A stretch of 64,000 bases of DNA. Source: Bradyrhizobium sp. 149 (GTDB lineage Bacteria > Pseudomonadota > Alphaproteobacteria > Rhizobiales > Xanthobacteraceae). Made by a program: the position numbers and the translations under genes. Each line of letters opens with the position of its first letter. Within the stretch, counting starts at the first letter, position 1. The notes beneath the pieces are model-generated. The model worked only from the letters and a program-made list of their open reading frames with translations, was not told the origin of the DNA and did not search any database. The DNA is taken from positions 1 to 64,000 of the forward strand of contig NZ_JADPKK010000017.1 of NCBI RefSeq assembly GCF_023073915.1. Direction: 5' to 3'. Positions 21,527-30,814 of the stretch are shown here, in pieces.

Positions 21527-22525
21527 ATGAATTGCATGAAGGAAACTAATCATTTGGCTCTGGACGGCCATGCCCTCGAACTGTTCCTCGCCGTGCTGGA
21601 GGAAGGTTCGGTGACGGCAGCGGCCACGCGGCTCGGCCTGACGCAATCGGCGGTCAGCCACGCACTGAACAAGCTGCGGCGGATCGCGGGCGATCCGCTG
21701 TTTGCCAAATCCGGCCGCGGCATTGTCGCGACCGCGCATGCCCAGGCATTGGCCGCGAGGGCGCGCGCGCTGATCGACGAGATGCGCAGCTTTGCCGGCG
21801 GCGTCAGCTTCCAGCCCACGCGCGCGCAGCTCTCGCTGACGATCGCCGCCAATGACTTCCAGCGCGACCTGCTGCTGCCACGGTTCTTCGATCATGTCAC
21901 CGCACAAGTGAAGAGCCTGAACCTGCGCGTAATCCCCTCGCAGTCGCCCTCGCCCGCGATGCTGCGCGAGAACCGCTGCGATCTCCTGATCACCCCGCTG
22001 CCGCCATCCGGCGTTGACATCGTGCAGAAGCGGCTGCTCCAGGACCATTACGTCTGCTACTACGACGCCAGGGCGCGTGCCGCGCCGTCCAGCCGCAGCG
22101 CCTATCTCGCGGCGCGCCACATCACGGTGGTCTACACCGACAATGAGCGGCTCGACTTCGATCGCCGGCTGGCAGCCAACGACTTCCACCGCGACATCGC
22201 GATCTCCGTCCCGAGCTTCTCCGGCGTGCCGTCCTTCCTGCGTGGCTCGCAGATGCTGGCGAGCATGCCGAGCCTGCTGGCGCCCGGCGTGATGCATGGC
22301 TTCGCGCATGTGCGGATTCCGCTGGCCTCGCGCACGCGAACCCTGGCCGAGCTGCCGATGTTCATGGTCTGGCATCAGCGCTATCAGAAGGATCCGGCCC
22401 ATCGCTGGATCAGAAGCCAGCTCGAGACCGTGGCGGCGACGGCCTCGCGCCCGCCCCCGCGAAAACCTGATCCCCATCAAACACACTGGTTGCGCCGGGA
22501 CGGCCACGCTAGAATTGTCTCATGA
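21527..22525 (+). CDS. LysR-family regulator divergent from pcaHG
   Basis: A 332-residue LysR regulator. The N-terminal winged helix ([20 protein letters not shown], then [20 protein letters not shown]) is followed by a NodD-subfamily-like effector domain ([20 protein letters not shown]). The divergent position suggests control of pcaHG, but the protein need not be PcaQ itself. The ATG at 21527 is used; ATG 21536 is an alternative and neither has a strong ribosome site. Its stop overlaps the pncB start (ATGA). Confidence 0.85.
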   Translation: MNCMKETNHLALDGHALELFLAVLEEGSVTAAATRLGLTQSAVSHALNKLRRIAGDPLFAKSGRGIVATAHAQALAARARALIDEMRSFAGGVSFQPTRAQLSLTIAANDFQRDLLLPRFFDHVTAQVKSLNLRVIPSQSPSPAMLRENRCDLLITPLPPSGVDIVQKRLLQDHYVCYYDARARAAPSSRSAYLAARHITVVYTDNERLDFDRRLAANDFHRDIAISVPSFSGVPSFLRGSQMLASMPSLLAPGVMHGFAHVRIPLASRTRTLAELPMFMVWHQRYQKDPAHRWIRSQLETVAATASRPPPRKPDPHQTHWLRRDGHARIVS

Positions 22526-23826
22526 CAGTGACCGACATTGCGAGCCGGACCTACAATCACAGCTGGCGGCTGGATCCCATCATCCGCAGCCTGCTCGATA
22601 CCGACTTCTACAAGTTATTGATGTTGCAAATGATTCGGGAAACTTACCCGAATCAGCAGGTGACGTTCTCCGTCATCAACCGGTCGCGCCATGTGCGGCT
22701 CGCTGAAATCATCGACGAGGGCGAGCTGCGCGCCCAGCTCGACCACGCCCGCACCATCCGCTTCACCAAGAAAGAGCTGATCTGGCTTGCCGGTAACACC
22801 TTCTACGGCAAGACCCACATGTTCTCGGCGGACTTCATCCGCTGGCTCGCTGAATTCCGGCTGCCCGAATACGAGCTGCGCAAGGTCGAAGGTCAGTACG
22901 AGCTGCACTTCCACGGGCCGTGGAGCCATACAACGATGTGGGAGATTCCTGCGCTCGCCATCCTCAACGAATTGCGCTCGCGCGCAGCGATGAAGGGCCG
23001 CGGGCGCTTCGAGCTCGACGTGCTCTATGCCCGCGCCAAGGCCAAGCTGTGGACCAAGGTGGAACGCCTGCGCAAGCTGGACGGCCTCCGGCTTTCCGAT
23101 TTCGGCACCCGCCGTCGCCATGGCTTCCTCTGGCAGCGCTGGTGCGTGGAGGCCGTGAAGGAAGGCCTGGGCCAGTCCTTCATCGGCACCTCCAACGTGC
23201 TGCTCGCGATGGACAATGATCTCGAAGCCATCGGCACCAACGCCCATGAGCTGCCGATGGTCGCCGCGGCGCTGGCCAAGGACGACGAGGAATTGCGCTG
23301 GGCGCCCTACCGCATCCTCGACCAGTGGCGCCAGACTTATGGCGGCAACCTCCTAATCGCGCTGCCTGACGCTTTCGGCACCAAGGCCTTCCTGCGCGAT
23401 GCGCCGGAATGGGTCGCCGACTGGACCGGCTTCCGTCCCGACAGCGCGCCGCCGATCCAGGCCGGCGAGGAGATCATGAAATGGTGGGAGTCGAAGGGCC
23501 GTAATCCCAAGGACAAGCTGCTCGTGTTTTCCGACGCCATGGACGTCGGCTCGATCGAGGAGACCTATCACCACTTCGGCGGCCGCGTACGGCTCTCATT
23601 CGGCTGGGGCACCAACCTCACCAATGATTTCGTCGGCTGCACGCCGGACGGCTCGTTCAATCTCGATCCGATCTCGATCGTCTGCAAGGTGTCGTCGGTC
23701 GACGGACATCCGGCCGTCAAGCTCTCCGACAATCCCGAGAAGGCGACCGGCCTGCCCTCGGAGATCGAGCGTTACCTGCGTGTGTTCGGCGACGCCGGCC
23801 GGGTGCGCAAGCCGGTGCTGGTCTAG
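22522..23826 (+). CDS. pncB: Nicotinate phosphoribosyltransferase
   Basis: The 434-residue enzyme makes nicotinate mononucleotide from nicotinate and PRPP in NAD salvage. Family signatures include [15 protein letters not shown] near the N-terminus, [41 protein letters not shown] (region of the phosphorylated histidine) and [19 protein letters not shown]. Length fits the bacterial family. The ATG overlaps the LysR stop by four bases, so it is probably translated from the regulator's transcript; the functional link is not obvious. Confidence 0.96.
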   Translation: MTVTDIASRTYNHSWRLDPIIRSLLDTDFYKLLMLQMIRETYPNQQVTFSVINRSRHVRLAEIIDEGELRAQLDHARTIRFTKKELIWLAGNTFYGKTHMFSADFIRWLAEFRLPEYELRKVEGQYELHFHGPWSHTTMWEIPALAILNELRSRAAMKGRGRFELDVLYARAKAKLWTKVERLRKLDGLRLSDFGTRRRHGFLWQRWCVEAVKEGLGQSFIGTSNVLLAMDNDLEAIGTNAHELPMVAAALAKDDEELRWAPYRILDQWRQTYGGNLLIALPDAFGTKAFLRDAPEWVADWTGFRPDSAPPIQAGEEIMKWWESKGRNPKDKLLVFSDAMDVGSIEETYHHFGGRVRLSFGWGTNLTNDFVGCTPDGSFNLDPISIVCKVSSVDGHPAVKLSDNPEKATGLPSEIERYLRVFGDAGRVRKPVLV

Positions 23827-24072
23827 CACCAAGCCAATTCTTCTCGATCGAGTAAACCGCGCAAGACGAATGCAAGACATCGGCTCGCCGATGCCGCGTC
23901 AGTTCCGGTTCGACGGCATTTGCAGCGATCTGCAAGCATCCGCTTCAGAGCGCCTTCACCCTGCGACGCAGTCTCCCGGCATTTTCAAGTCGAGTTAAGC
24001 ACCCTTCGCACGTAATCCGCGTTATGAGCGGATCGCTCCGCTGGGGTCGTTGAGCGACTTGGGGAACGCAAA

Positions 24073-25380
24073 GTGTTTCGCAGAACAGCGCCGTCGACGA
24101 AGGGACGCAGCCTTCTTCACGTCATCAAGCTCGTCTCGCCTTTCGTAATGGTCGTCCTGCTGCAGGCGGCGATCGCCGGATTCAGCCTGGAGGTGATGTC
24201 CTCGGTCCGCGCCTATGTCGCGGGCGAAGCATTGTGGTCGCGCTCGCAGAAGAACGCCGTCTATTTCCTCAATCTCTATCTGCATTCGGGCAACGCCAGC
24301 CAGTTTGCGCAATATCAGGCCTCGCTGGCCGTTCCGATCGGCGACGAGTTCGCGCGCTGGGCGCTCGAGCGCGATCCGGTCGACGTCGAGACCGCCCGCA
24401 TCGGCTTCCTGCAAGGCGGCAACCATCCCGATGACGTGCCGGGATTGATCTGGCTGTTTCGCTACTTCAAACAGGTCAGCTTTCTCCAGGAAGCGATCCG
24501 CGAGTGGGCCGCCACCGACCCCATGCTGCTGGAGCTGAGCGTCTTCGGCGAGGTCATCCGGTCAGAGCTGGAGAACGGGCCCGTTCAGGACGGCAAACGC
24601 CTGCACTTATTGTCATCGCGGCTCTCGGAGCTCAACACGGAGTTTACGGTACACGCCAAACGGTTCTCAACCGTGCTCGGCGAAGGCTCCCGCGCCATCA
24701 AGATGACGCTGACTGGCGTCAATATCGTCACCGCCGTGACGCTGATCCTGCTCCTGATCTGGCACACGCGGCGATTGGTGCTGCAACGACAGGCGTTCGA
24801 GGATGCCCTGCATGCGGAGAAGGAGCGCCTGGCGCACCAGGCGTTCCACGACTGGCTAACTGGCCTTTCCAACCGCCGCGCCTTCGAGGCCCGCCTGCAG
24901 AGCGAACTGGCCAATACCGGAACGGGATCGCTCGGCCTGATCCTGCTCGACCTGGATCAATTCAAGAGCGTCAATGACACTTGCGGCCATCTCGCAGGCG
25001 ACCGTCTGCTCTGCCAAATCGCGCAACTGTTGCGGCAAGACCGGCGGCCGATTGATTTGGTGGCCCGGCTCGGCGGCGATGAATTCGGCCTGATCCTGCC
25101 GCGGTGCCCGCCCTCGGCCGCCGCGGATATCGCCGAACGGCTGCGACGGTCGCTCGAAATGCTCAACTTCGCCTGGGACGATCGTTACTTCGCAGTGACC
25201 GCCAGCATCGGCGTTGCCTGCATCGCAGACGGCAACACCACGCTCGAGGACGCGATGCGGCGTGCGGATGCGGCCTGCTACCGCGCCAAGGACAAGGGCC
25301 GCAACGCGGTTCAGGTCGACAGCGCGAGAGCAGAGGTCGTTGTTGTCCCCACCCGGACGCGCGAGGCTGCGCGCGCCTGA
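24073..25380 (+). CDS. Membrane diguanylate cyclase (GGDEF)
   Basis: A 435-residue protein with two membrane segments (about residues 20-42 and 215-235) enclosing a periplasmic helical sensor of about 170 residues, then a cytoplasmic GGDEF domain: DWLTGLSNRRAFEARL, LDLDQFKSVNDTCGH and the intact active site LVARLGGDEFGLILPR. An RxxD inhibitory site is not evident directly before GGDEF. It makes c-di-GMP in response to an unknown cue. The start is GTG at 24073, with GGGGAACGCAAA upstream. The 246-bp upstream gap shows nothing recognisable. Confidence 0.92.
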   Translation: MFRRTAPSTKGRSLLHVIKLVSPFVMVVLLQAAIAGFSLEVMSSVRAYVAGEALWSRSQKNAVYFLNLYLHSGNASQFAQYQASLAVPIGDEFARWALERDPVDVETARIGFLQGGNHPDDVPGLIWLFRYFKQVSFLQEAIREWAATDPMLLELSVFGEVIRSELENGPVQDGKRLHLLSSRLSELNTEFTVHAKRFSTVLGEGSRAIKMTLTGVNIVTAVTLILLLIWHTRRLVLQRQAFEDALHAEKERLAHQAFHDWLTGLSNRRAFEARLQSELANTGTGSLGLILLDLDQFKSVNDTCGHLAGDRLLCQIAQLLRQDRRPIDLVARLGGDEFGLILPRCPPSAAADIAERLRRSLEMLNFAWDDRYFAVTASIGVACIADGNTTLEDAMRRADAACYRAKDKGRNAVQVDSARAEVVVVPTRTREAARA

Positions 25381-25393
25381 TGCTGCTCGCCCA

Positions 25394-26029
25394 TCACCGC
25401 AAAGGCAGAATCCCGAGACCGGCGAGATGTGCGTCTAGGAACTGATCGACCTGCTGGCGCAGCATCTGCGGCGGCACGGCCACCATCCGCTCTTCGAGGC
25501 CGAGCGAGATGATCCCGTGCACGGCGGAAAACAAGGTGCGTGACAGCAGCGCGATTTGCACGTCGTTTGCAGTCGGAAGCAGGCGCTCCAGGGGTGGGTG
25601 CATCAGCGCGAAGGCGTCCATCACCATCTGCAGGATGTCGTCGGGGTAAGGGCGGTCGTCCTCCATCCGATGCTCAAACAGCGAGCGCAGCAGATTGGCG
25701 TGCTCCGCAAAGAATTCGAGGTAGGTCGCGGCAAGCCCATAGAGCTGGCGAACGGGATCCTCAGCCGGAACCTGCCCCAGCCGTACCGTCAGCGCCTGAA
25801 CGGTCTCCCGATTGACCGTCAGGATCACCCCGTCGAAGTCGCCGAATTCGTTATAAACGCTGCCAACCGAGCAGCCGGCGGCGTCCGCAAGGTCTCGAAC
25901 TTTTAACGATTTCAGCCCTTTAGACGCAATGATACTGCGGGCGATCTCCACGATTTGCAGCCGTCGGCGAGATTTTTTTCGGTCTCGCAGCGATTCATAT
26001 TGAACATTGTTCATTTTCAGGATACTCAT
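25394..26029 (-). CDS. TetR-family regulator
   Basis: About 211 residues. The N-terminal TetR helix-turn-helix reads IVEIARSIIASKGLKSLKVR then DLADAAGCSVGSVYNEFGDF. The remainder is a helical ligand domain without recognised specificity. The ATG at 26029 lies between two perfect palindromes (26001-26013 and 26030-26044); ATG 26014 is an alternative that would put the first palindrome in the opening codons. Neither start has a clear ribosome site. The arrangement predicts autoregulation plus control of the rightward genes, which end in the phospholipid acyltransferase fusion. Confidence 0.88.
   Translation of the reverse strand: MSILKMNNVQYESLRDRKKSRRRLQIVEIARSIIASKGLKSLKVRDLADAAGCSVGSVYNEFGDFDGVILTVNRETVQALTVRLGQVPAEDPVRQLYGLAATYLEFFAEHANLLRSLFEHRMEDDRPYPDDILQMVMDAFALMHPPLERLLPTANDVQIALLSRTLFSAVHGIISLGLEERMVAVPPQMLRQQVDQFLDAHLAGLGILPLR
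26001..26013. promoter_or_regulatory. Palindromic operator copy 1 (TetR)
   Basis: TGAACA-T-TGTTCA is a perfect 13-bp inverted repeat located in the first codons of the TetR gene. It shares its half-sites with the copy 30 bp to the right (centre to centre), i.e. about three helical turns, as expected for two regulator dimers on one DNA face. Confidence 0.65.
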
Positions 26030-26044
26030 TTGAACAATGTTCAA
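26030..26044. promoter_or_regulatory. Palindromic operator copy 2 (TetR)
   Basis: TTGAACA-A-TGTTCAA is a perfect 15-bp inverted repeat immediately upstream of the TetR start and 23 bp upstream of the divergent small gene. It has the same TGAACA/TGTTCA half-sites as copy 1, so both are most simply read as binding sites of the adjacent TetR regulator. Confidence 0.7.
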
Positions 26045-26066
26045 GTTAACCCGGAGACCCTGCAAA

Positions 26067-26333
26067 ATGCAAACCCTCGCTGTTGATATCGCCTCCACCT
26101 TCGTCGATGACGCTACGGCTATCGTAACCGGATTTGGCGGCGCCCTCCTGCGGTTCGCGATGGGACCGATCGACCGCATCGCAAATGCCTGCGACATTGC
26201 CGGCGTCCTGACCGAGCGCCGTGCGACCTTGCGGATGTGGCGGGCCAACCGCGGCCGTGCCCGTCATGAGGGCCGCCGCTTCAGCCTGCTCGGCCGCCTC
26301 TCGCCCTTTCGCCGCCTCGCCCACCTCACCTGA
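26067..26333 (+). CDS. Small hypothetical protein divergent from TetR gene
   Basis: An 88-residue protein with no recognised family. The N-terminal half (MQTLAVDIASTFVDDATAIV) is mildly hydrophobic and might be amphipathic; the C-terminal third is strongly arginine-rich (LRMWRANRGRARHEGRRFSL). Codon third positions are GC-rich like real genes here, and GGAG lies ten bases before the ATG. It is divergent from the TetR gene across the double operator, so it is probably repressed by it. An antisense open frame covers the same DNA; the plus frame is preferred on start context. Function unknown. Confidence 0.45.
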   Translation: MQTLAVDIASTFVDDATAIVTGFGGALLRFAMGPIDRIANACDIAGVLTERRATLRMWRANRGRARHEGRRFSLLGRLSPFRRLAHLT

Positions 26334-26690
26334 GGCGGGCGCAGCAGCCACGTTGGTGCTCGTCTCGAATGCAAGATCAGGTTGCAATGATGGACTTACC
26401 ATGTCCCGACATTCGAGGCCGATGCCGCGACGTTCGGTGATGCGGTTCAGCTTTTCCTCACCGCCCGGCGCGATATCCCGATAAACGCGCCTCTGCCGAA
26501 GTTTGATAGGGCGCGAACAAACCATTTGCGAACCAAACGACATCACGCGGAGACCAACAGGATCGGAAGGTAAAGGCGCAGGGCGGGCCGATCGTCGTCA
26601 GCCGCAATTGCCCGTCGCATATCGTCTGGTCCCGACATCCAACCGACAATGTATCAACCTCAGGCAGCCTTTCCAAAAACAGGACTCGTC
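26334..26690. other. Gene-free stretch before the acyltransferase fusion
   Basis: This 357-bp gap holds no complete gene. One plus-strand frame (about 26385-26575) reads like protein (FEADAATFGDAVQLFLTARR) but has no ATG/GTG/TTG start after its upstream stop, so it may be a gene remnant. AGGA six bases before 26691 is the ribosome site of the next gene. No promoter or terminator was recognised. Confidence 0.4.
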
Positions 26691-29600
26691 ATGATCAGGG
26701 ATTTGATGTCGTCACGCCGCTTCGCGCCGCTGTTCTGGGCGCAATTCTTCTCGGCGCTGAACGACAACGTGCTCAAGAACGCACTCGTCATCATCCTGCT
26801 TTACAGCGCCGCGACCGGCCACGGAGACGCGCTGGTGACGGTCGCAGGCGCCGTCTTCATCTTCCCCTATTTCATCCTGTCCGGGCTCGGCGGGCAGCTC
26901 GCCGACAAATACGTCAAATCCGTCGTCGCAAGACGGCTCAAATTCGCCGAGATCTTCGCCGCAGGCTTTGCCGCGGCCGGCTTCTTCCTGCACTCGGTGC
27001 CGCTGCTGTTCGCAGCGCTCGCATTGTTCGGCGTCATTGCCGCGCTGTTCGGTCCCGTGAAGTACGCGATGCTGCCGGACCAGCTCGAGCTCGGCGAGCT
27101 AGCGACCGGCAATGCGCTGGTCGAAGGCGCGACCTTCATGGCCATCCTGCTCGGCACCGTCGCCGGCGGCCAGTTCGTGGCCGGCTCCGCGCATATGGGC
27201 TGGGTCGCATCGGCCGTGGTCGTGCTGGCGCTGCTGTCCTGGGCCTTCGCCTCCCGCATTCCCGCGACCACGCCGTCTGCACCCGATCTGCCCGTCAACG
27301 CCAATCCCTGGACCTCGACGCTCGGCCTGTTGAAGACGCTGCACGCTGACCACCGGCTGTGGGACGGCACCGTGATCGTCTCCTGGTTCTGGCTGGTGGG
27401 TGCCATCGTGCTCTCCCTGCTGCCGGCGCTGGTCAAGGACGTCATCGGTGGCACCGAGGGCGTGGTGACGCTGTGTCTCGCGATCTTCGCGATCGGCATT
27501 GCCATCGGCTCGCTGTTCGCCGCGAATCTGAGCCACGTTCGGCCGAACCTCGCGCTGGTGCCGATCGGCGCCATCATGATGGGGTTTGCCGGCATCGACC
27601 TCGCCTGGGCGATCGGCGTGACCGCCAAGGGCCAGGACATCACCCCGGGCGACTTTGCAACCTCGTTCGCGGGACTGCGCATGCTGGTCGACTTCGTCGC
27701 CTTCGCATTCGGCGGCGGGCTGTTCGTCGTTCCGTCCTTTGCCGCCGTCCAGGCCTGGTCCGCACCTTCCGAGCGCGCCCGCATCATTGCCGCCGGCAAT
27801 GTGCTGCAGGCCGCCTTCATGGTAGCCGGCTCGCTGTTCGTCGCGCTGCTGCAGGCGGGCGGGTTGCACGTCGGCTGGATCTTCTTCGGCCTCGGCATCG
27901 CCAGCTTCGGCGCAGTCTGGTTCGTGCTGACCAAGTGGGGCAAGGAAGGCGTGCGCGATTTCGGTGGGCTGCTGTTCCGCGCGCTGTTCCGCACCGAGGT
28001 CCGCGGGCTGGAGAACCTGCCACCTGCCGGCACGCGCATGCTGATCGCACCCAACCATGTCAGCCTGATCGACGGCCCGCTGCTTCACGCCGTACTGCCG
28101 ATCGACGCGAGCTTCGCGGTTGACACCGGCATCTCCAAGGCCTGGTGGGCCAAGCCGTTCCTGCGGGTGGTCAAGCACTACACCATGGACCCGACCAAGC
28201 CGCTGGCCGCGCGCGACCTGATCAAGCTCGTCGCCGCCGGCGAGCCGGTCGTCATTTTCCCGGAGGGACGCATCACCGTCTCGGGCTCGCTGATGAAGGT
28301 CTATGACGGTACCGCGATGATAGCGGACAAGGCCGACGCGGTCGTCGTCCCGATCCGCATCGAAGGCGCTCAACGCTCGCATCTCAGCTATCTCAGCGGC
28401 AGCCAGATCAAGCGCTCGTGGTTTCCGCGGGTGACCGTCACTATCCTGCCGCCGGTTAAGCTTCCGGTCGACCCGTCGCTCAAGGGCAAGGCGCGCCGCA
28501 ACGCCGCGGGCGCAGCACTTCAGGATGTGATGATTGACGCGATGGTGAAGAACGCCATGCTTGACCACACCCTGTTCGAGGCGCTCGGACACGCCTATCG
28601 CGACCGGGACACCGGCAAGGTCATCATCGAGGACGCGCTCGGCACCAAGCTGACCTATCGCAAGCTGATCCTGGGCGCGCAGGTCTTGAGCCGGAAGCTG
28701 GAGAACGGCACCGCTATCGGTGAGAATGTCGGCGTGCTGCTGCCGAATTCCGCAGGCGTCGCCGTCGTCTTCATGGCGCTGCAAAACATCGGCCGGGTGC
28801 CGGCGATGCTCAACTTCTCGGCCGGCCCGGTCAACGTGCTCGCCGCCATGAGGGCCGCGCAGGTCAAAACCGTGCTGACGTCGAAGGCCTTCATCGAGAA
28901 GGGCAAGCTCGACAAGCTAATGGCGGCGATCTCCGCGGAAGTTCGCGTCGTCTATCTCGAGGATGTCCGCGCCTCAATCGGCACGGCCGACAAGATCAAG
29001 GGCCTGCTCGCCGGTACTACGCCGCGCGTCGTTCGCCAGGCGAGCGATCCGGCCGTCGTGCTGTTCACGTCGGGTTCGGAAGGCACGCCCAAGGGCGTGG
29101 TGCTGTCTCACCGCAACATCCTTGCGAACGCCGCACAGGCGCTGGCGCGAGTCGATGCCAACGCCAATGACAAGGTGTTCAACGTACTGCCGGTGTTCCA
29201 CTCGTTCGGGCTGACCGGCGGAATGATGATGCCGCTGCTCGCGGGCATTCCGATCTACATGTACCCCTCGCCGCTGCACTATCGGATCGTGCCCGAGCTG
29301 ATCTACCAGACCGGTGCTACCATCCTGTTCGGCACCGACACTTTCCTCACGGGCTATGCACGCTCGGCCCATGCCTACGACTTCCGCACCTTGCGTCTGG
29401 TGATCGCCGGCGCCGAAGCGGTCAAGGATCGCACCCGGCAGGTCTTCATGGAGCGTTACGGCATCCGGATCCTCGAGGGCTACGGCGTCACCGAGACCGC
29501 GCCCGTGCTGGCGATGAACACGCCGATGGCCAATCGTCCCGGCACGGTCGGCCGCCTGTCGCCGCTGATGGAAAGCCGCCTCGACCCGGTCCCCGGCATT

Positions 29601-30095
29601 GAGGAAGGTGGACGCCTCTCGGTACGCGGACCGAACGTGATGCTCGGTTATCTCAGGGCCGAAAATCCCGGCGTGCTCGAACCGCTCGCCGAGGGCTGGC
29701 ACGACACCGGCGACATCGTGGCGATCGACCCGGCCGGCTTCATCACCATCAAGGGCCGCGCCAAGCGCTTTGCCAAGATCGCCGGCGAAATGGTTTCGCT
29801 GTCGGCAGTCGAGAGCATCGCGGCAACGCTGTGGCCGCAGGCCGGCTCGGTCGCCGTGTCGATCCCGGACCAGCGCAAGGGCGAGCGCATCGTGCTGCTG
29901 ACGACGGAGAAGAACGCCGAGCGTAGTGCCATACAGGGCCAGGCCAAGGCCATCGGCGCATCCGAGCTGACCGTTCCCGCGGCGATCATGGTGGTCGACA
30001 AGGTGCCGCTGCTCGGCACCGGCAAGACCGACTACGTCACCGCAACGACGATGGCTCGCGAGCAGGCCTCAGGGGCGGAGCGCGAGGTGGCGTAA
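26691..30095 (+). CDS. aas: Lysophospholipid transporter / acyltransferase / acyl-ACP synthetase fusion
   Basis: A 1134-residue, three-part inner-membrane protein. Residues 1 to about 415 form an MFS transporter like LplT (FFSALNDNVLKNALVIILLY). About 430-620 is a PlsC acyltransferase with the HX4D motif in APNHVSLIDGP (about residue 455) and VIFPEGRITVSGS (about 522). About 650-1134 is an AMP-forming acyl-ACP synthetase with P-loop LFTSGSEGTPKGVVLSHRN (about 790), EGYGVTETAP and WHDTGDIVAID. Together these flip lysophospholipid inward, activate a fatty acid onto ACP and reacylate the lipid. The start at 26691 has AGGA six bases upstream; the frame extends to 26649. The hydrolase gene follows 5 bp later. 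Confidence 0.93.
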   Translation: MIRDLMSSRRFAPLFWAQFFSALNDNVLKNALVIILLYSAATGHGDALVTVAGAVFIFPYFILSGLGGQLADKYVKSVVARRLKFAEIFAAGFAAAGFFLHSVPLLFAALALFGVIAALFGPVKYAMLPDQLELGELATGNALVEGATFMAILLGTVAGGQFVAGSAHMGWVASAVVVLALLSWAFASRIPATTPSAPDLPVNANPWTSTLGLLKTLHADHRLWDGTVIVSWFWLVGAIVLSLLPALVKDVIGGTEGVVTLCLAIFAIGIAIGSLFAANLSHVRPNLALVPIGAIMMGFAGIDLAWAIGVTAKGQDITPGDFATSFAGLRMLVDFVAFAFGGGLFVVPSFAAVQAWSAPSERARIIAAGNVLQAAFMVAGSLFVALLQAGGLHVGWIFFGLGIASFGAVWFVLTKWGKEGVRDFGGLLFRALFRTEVRGLENLPPAGTRMLIAPNHVSLIDGPLLHAVLPIDASFAVDTGISKAWWAKPFLRVVKHYTMDPTKPLAARDLIKLVAAGEPVVIFPEGRITVSGSLMKVYDGTAMIADKADAVVVPIRIEGAQRSHLSYLSGSQIKRSWFPRVTVTILPPVKLPVDPSLKGKARRNAAGAALQDVMIDAMVKNAMLDHTLFEALGHAYRDRDTGKVIIEDALGTKLTYRKLILGAQVLSRKLENGTAIGENVGVLLPNSAGVAVVFMALQNIGRVPAMLNFSAGPVNVLAAMRAAQVKTVLTSKAFIEKGKLDKLMAAISAEVRVVYLEDVRASIGTADKIKGLLAGTTPRVVRQASDPAVVLFTSGSEGTPKGVVLSHRNILANAAQALARVDANANDKVFNVLPVFHSFGLTGGMMMPLLAGIPIYMYPSPLHYRIVPELIYQTGATILFGTDTFLTGYARSAHAYDFRTLRLVIAGAEAVKDRTRQVFMERYGIRILEGYGVTETAPVLAMNTPMANRPGTVGRLSPLMESRLDPVPGIEEGGRLSVRGPNVMLGYLRAENPGVLEPLAEGWHDTGDIVAIDPAGFITIKGRAKRFAKIAGEMVSLSAVESIAATLWPQAGSVAVSIPDQRKGERIVLLTTEKNAERSAIQGQAKAIGASELTVPAAIMVVDKVPLLGTGKTDYVTATTMAREQASGAEREVA

Positions 30096-30100
30096 GACAA

Positions 30101-30814
30101 ATGCACGAGGTGCCTCAATCAGGCGAGGCGCGATACCCAGGGGTGGTTCTGCTTCATGGTATCGCGCGGACCTCGGCATCCCTGATCAAGCTGGAACGGG
30201 CGCTCCAGGCAAGCGGCTTCGCAACGCTTAACATCGACTATGCCAGCCGCCGCAAAGCGATCGCGGCGCTCGCCGATGATATTCATCCAGAGGTCGCCCG
30301 CTTCGCCGAACGTGATGCGCCCCTGCATTTCGTCGCGCATTCGATGGGCGGCCTCGTGGCGCGCGCCTATATCGCAAAATACCGGCCGGACCGGCTTGCC
30401 GGCGTGGTGATGCTGGGCACGCCAAACGGCGGCAGCGAAGTGGCCGATCTCCTGCGTGGATCTCGGCTCTACCGCGCGTTCTACGGTCCGGCCGGACTCG
30501 AGCTCACCACCGGGGCCACGACCGGATCTGACGCCCTGCCCGCCGTGGACTATCCCGTCGGCGTGATCGCCGGAAACCGCTTCATCGATCCCGTCGCCGG
30601 TCTCTTCGTTCTGCCGAAGCCGAATGACGGACGGGTCTCCGTGCAAAGCGCGATGCTGGCCGGCATGACCGACCATATCACCGTGAAGGCGTCCCATACC
30701 GGACTCCCGCGCCGCGCCATCGCAATTGCGCAGACGATCACCTTCCTGCGCGAAGGCCGCTTCCGACCGTCTGAATCTCAAGAGCCGGCCTCGCTGCGCC
30801 GCTCCTGCGCATAG
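30101..30814 (+). CDS. Alpha/beta hydrolase, lipase-like
   Basis: A 237-residue cytosolic hydrolase resembling the small PGAP1/lipase-type esterases. GVVLLHGIARTSASLIKLER carries the oxyanion-hole HG. The nucleophile Ser is in HFVAHSMGGLVAR, the acid is likely Asp in KPNDGRVSV and the His is in ASHTGLPRRA. It begins 5 bp after the acyltransferase fusion, so it is co-transcribed and may act on membrane lipids or acyl esters (inference). Its last 37 bp overlap the 3' end of the convergent tcuB. Confidence 0.8.
   Translation: MHEVPQSGEARYPGVVLLHGIARTSASLIKLERALQASGFATLNIDYASRRKAIAALADDIHPEVARFAERDAPLHFVAHSMGGLVARAYIAKYRPDRLAGVVMLGTPNGGSEVADLLRGSRLYRAFYGPAGLELTTGATTGSDALPAVDYPVGVIAGNRFIDPVAGLFVLPKPNDGRVSVQSAMLAGMTDHITVKASHTGLPRRAIAIAQTITFLREGRFRPSESQEPASLRRSCA

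Noticed and set aside
21505..21530. ATAAATAGATCGATTATAAT as a LysR operator in the pcaH/LysR gap
   Set aside because: Only the central ATCGAT is truly symmetric; the flanks do not pair well enough to claim a site.
26385..26575. Protein-like frame (FEADAATFGDAVQLFLTARR...) before the acyltransferase fusion
   Set aside because: No start codon after the preceding in-frame stop, and no recognisable family; only noted as a possible remnant.
27099..28784. Long minus-strand open frame opposite the acyltransferase fusion
   Set aside because: Antisense of a strongly supported gene with continuous domain matches; the translation is low-complexity and Q/H/R/G-rich.
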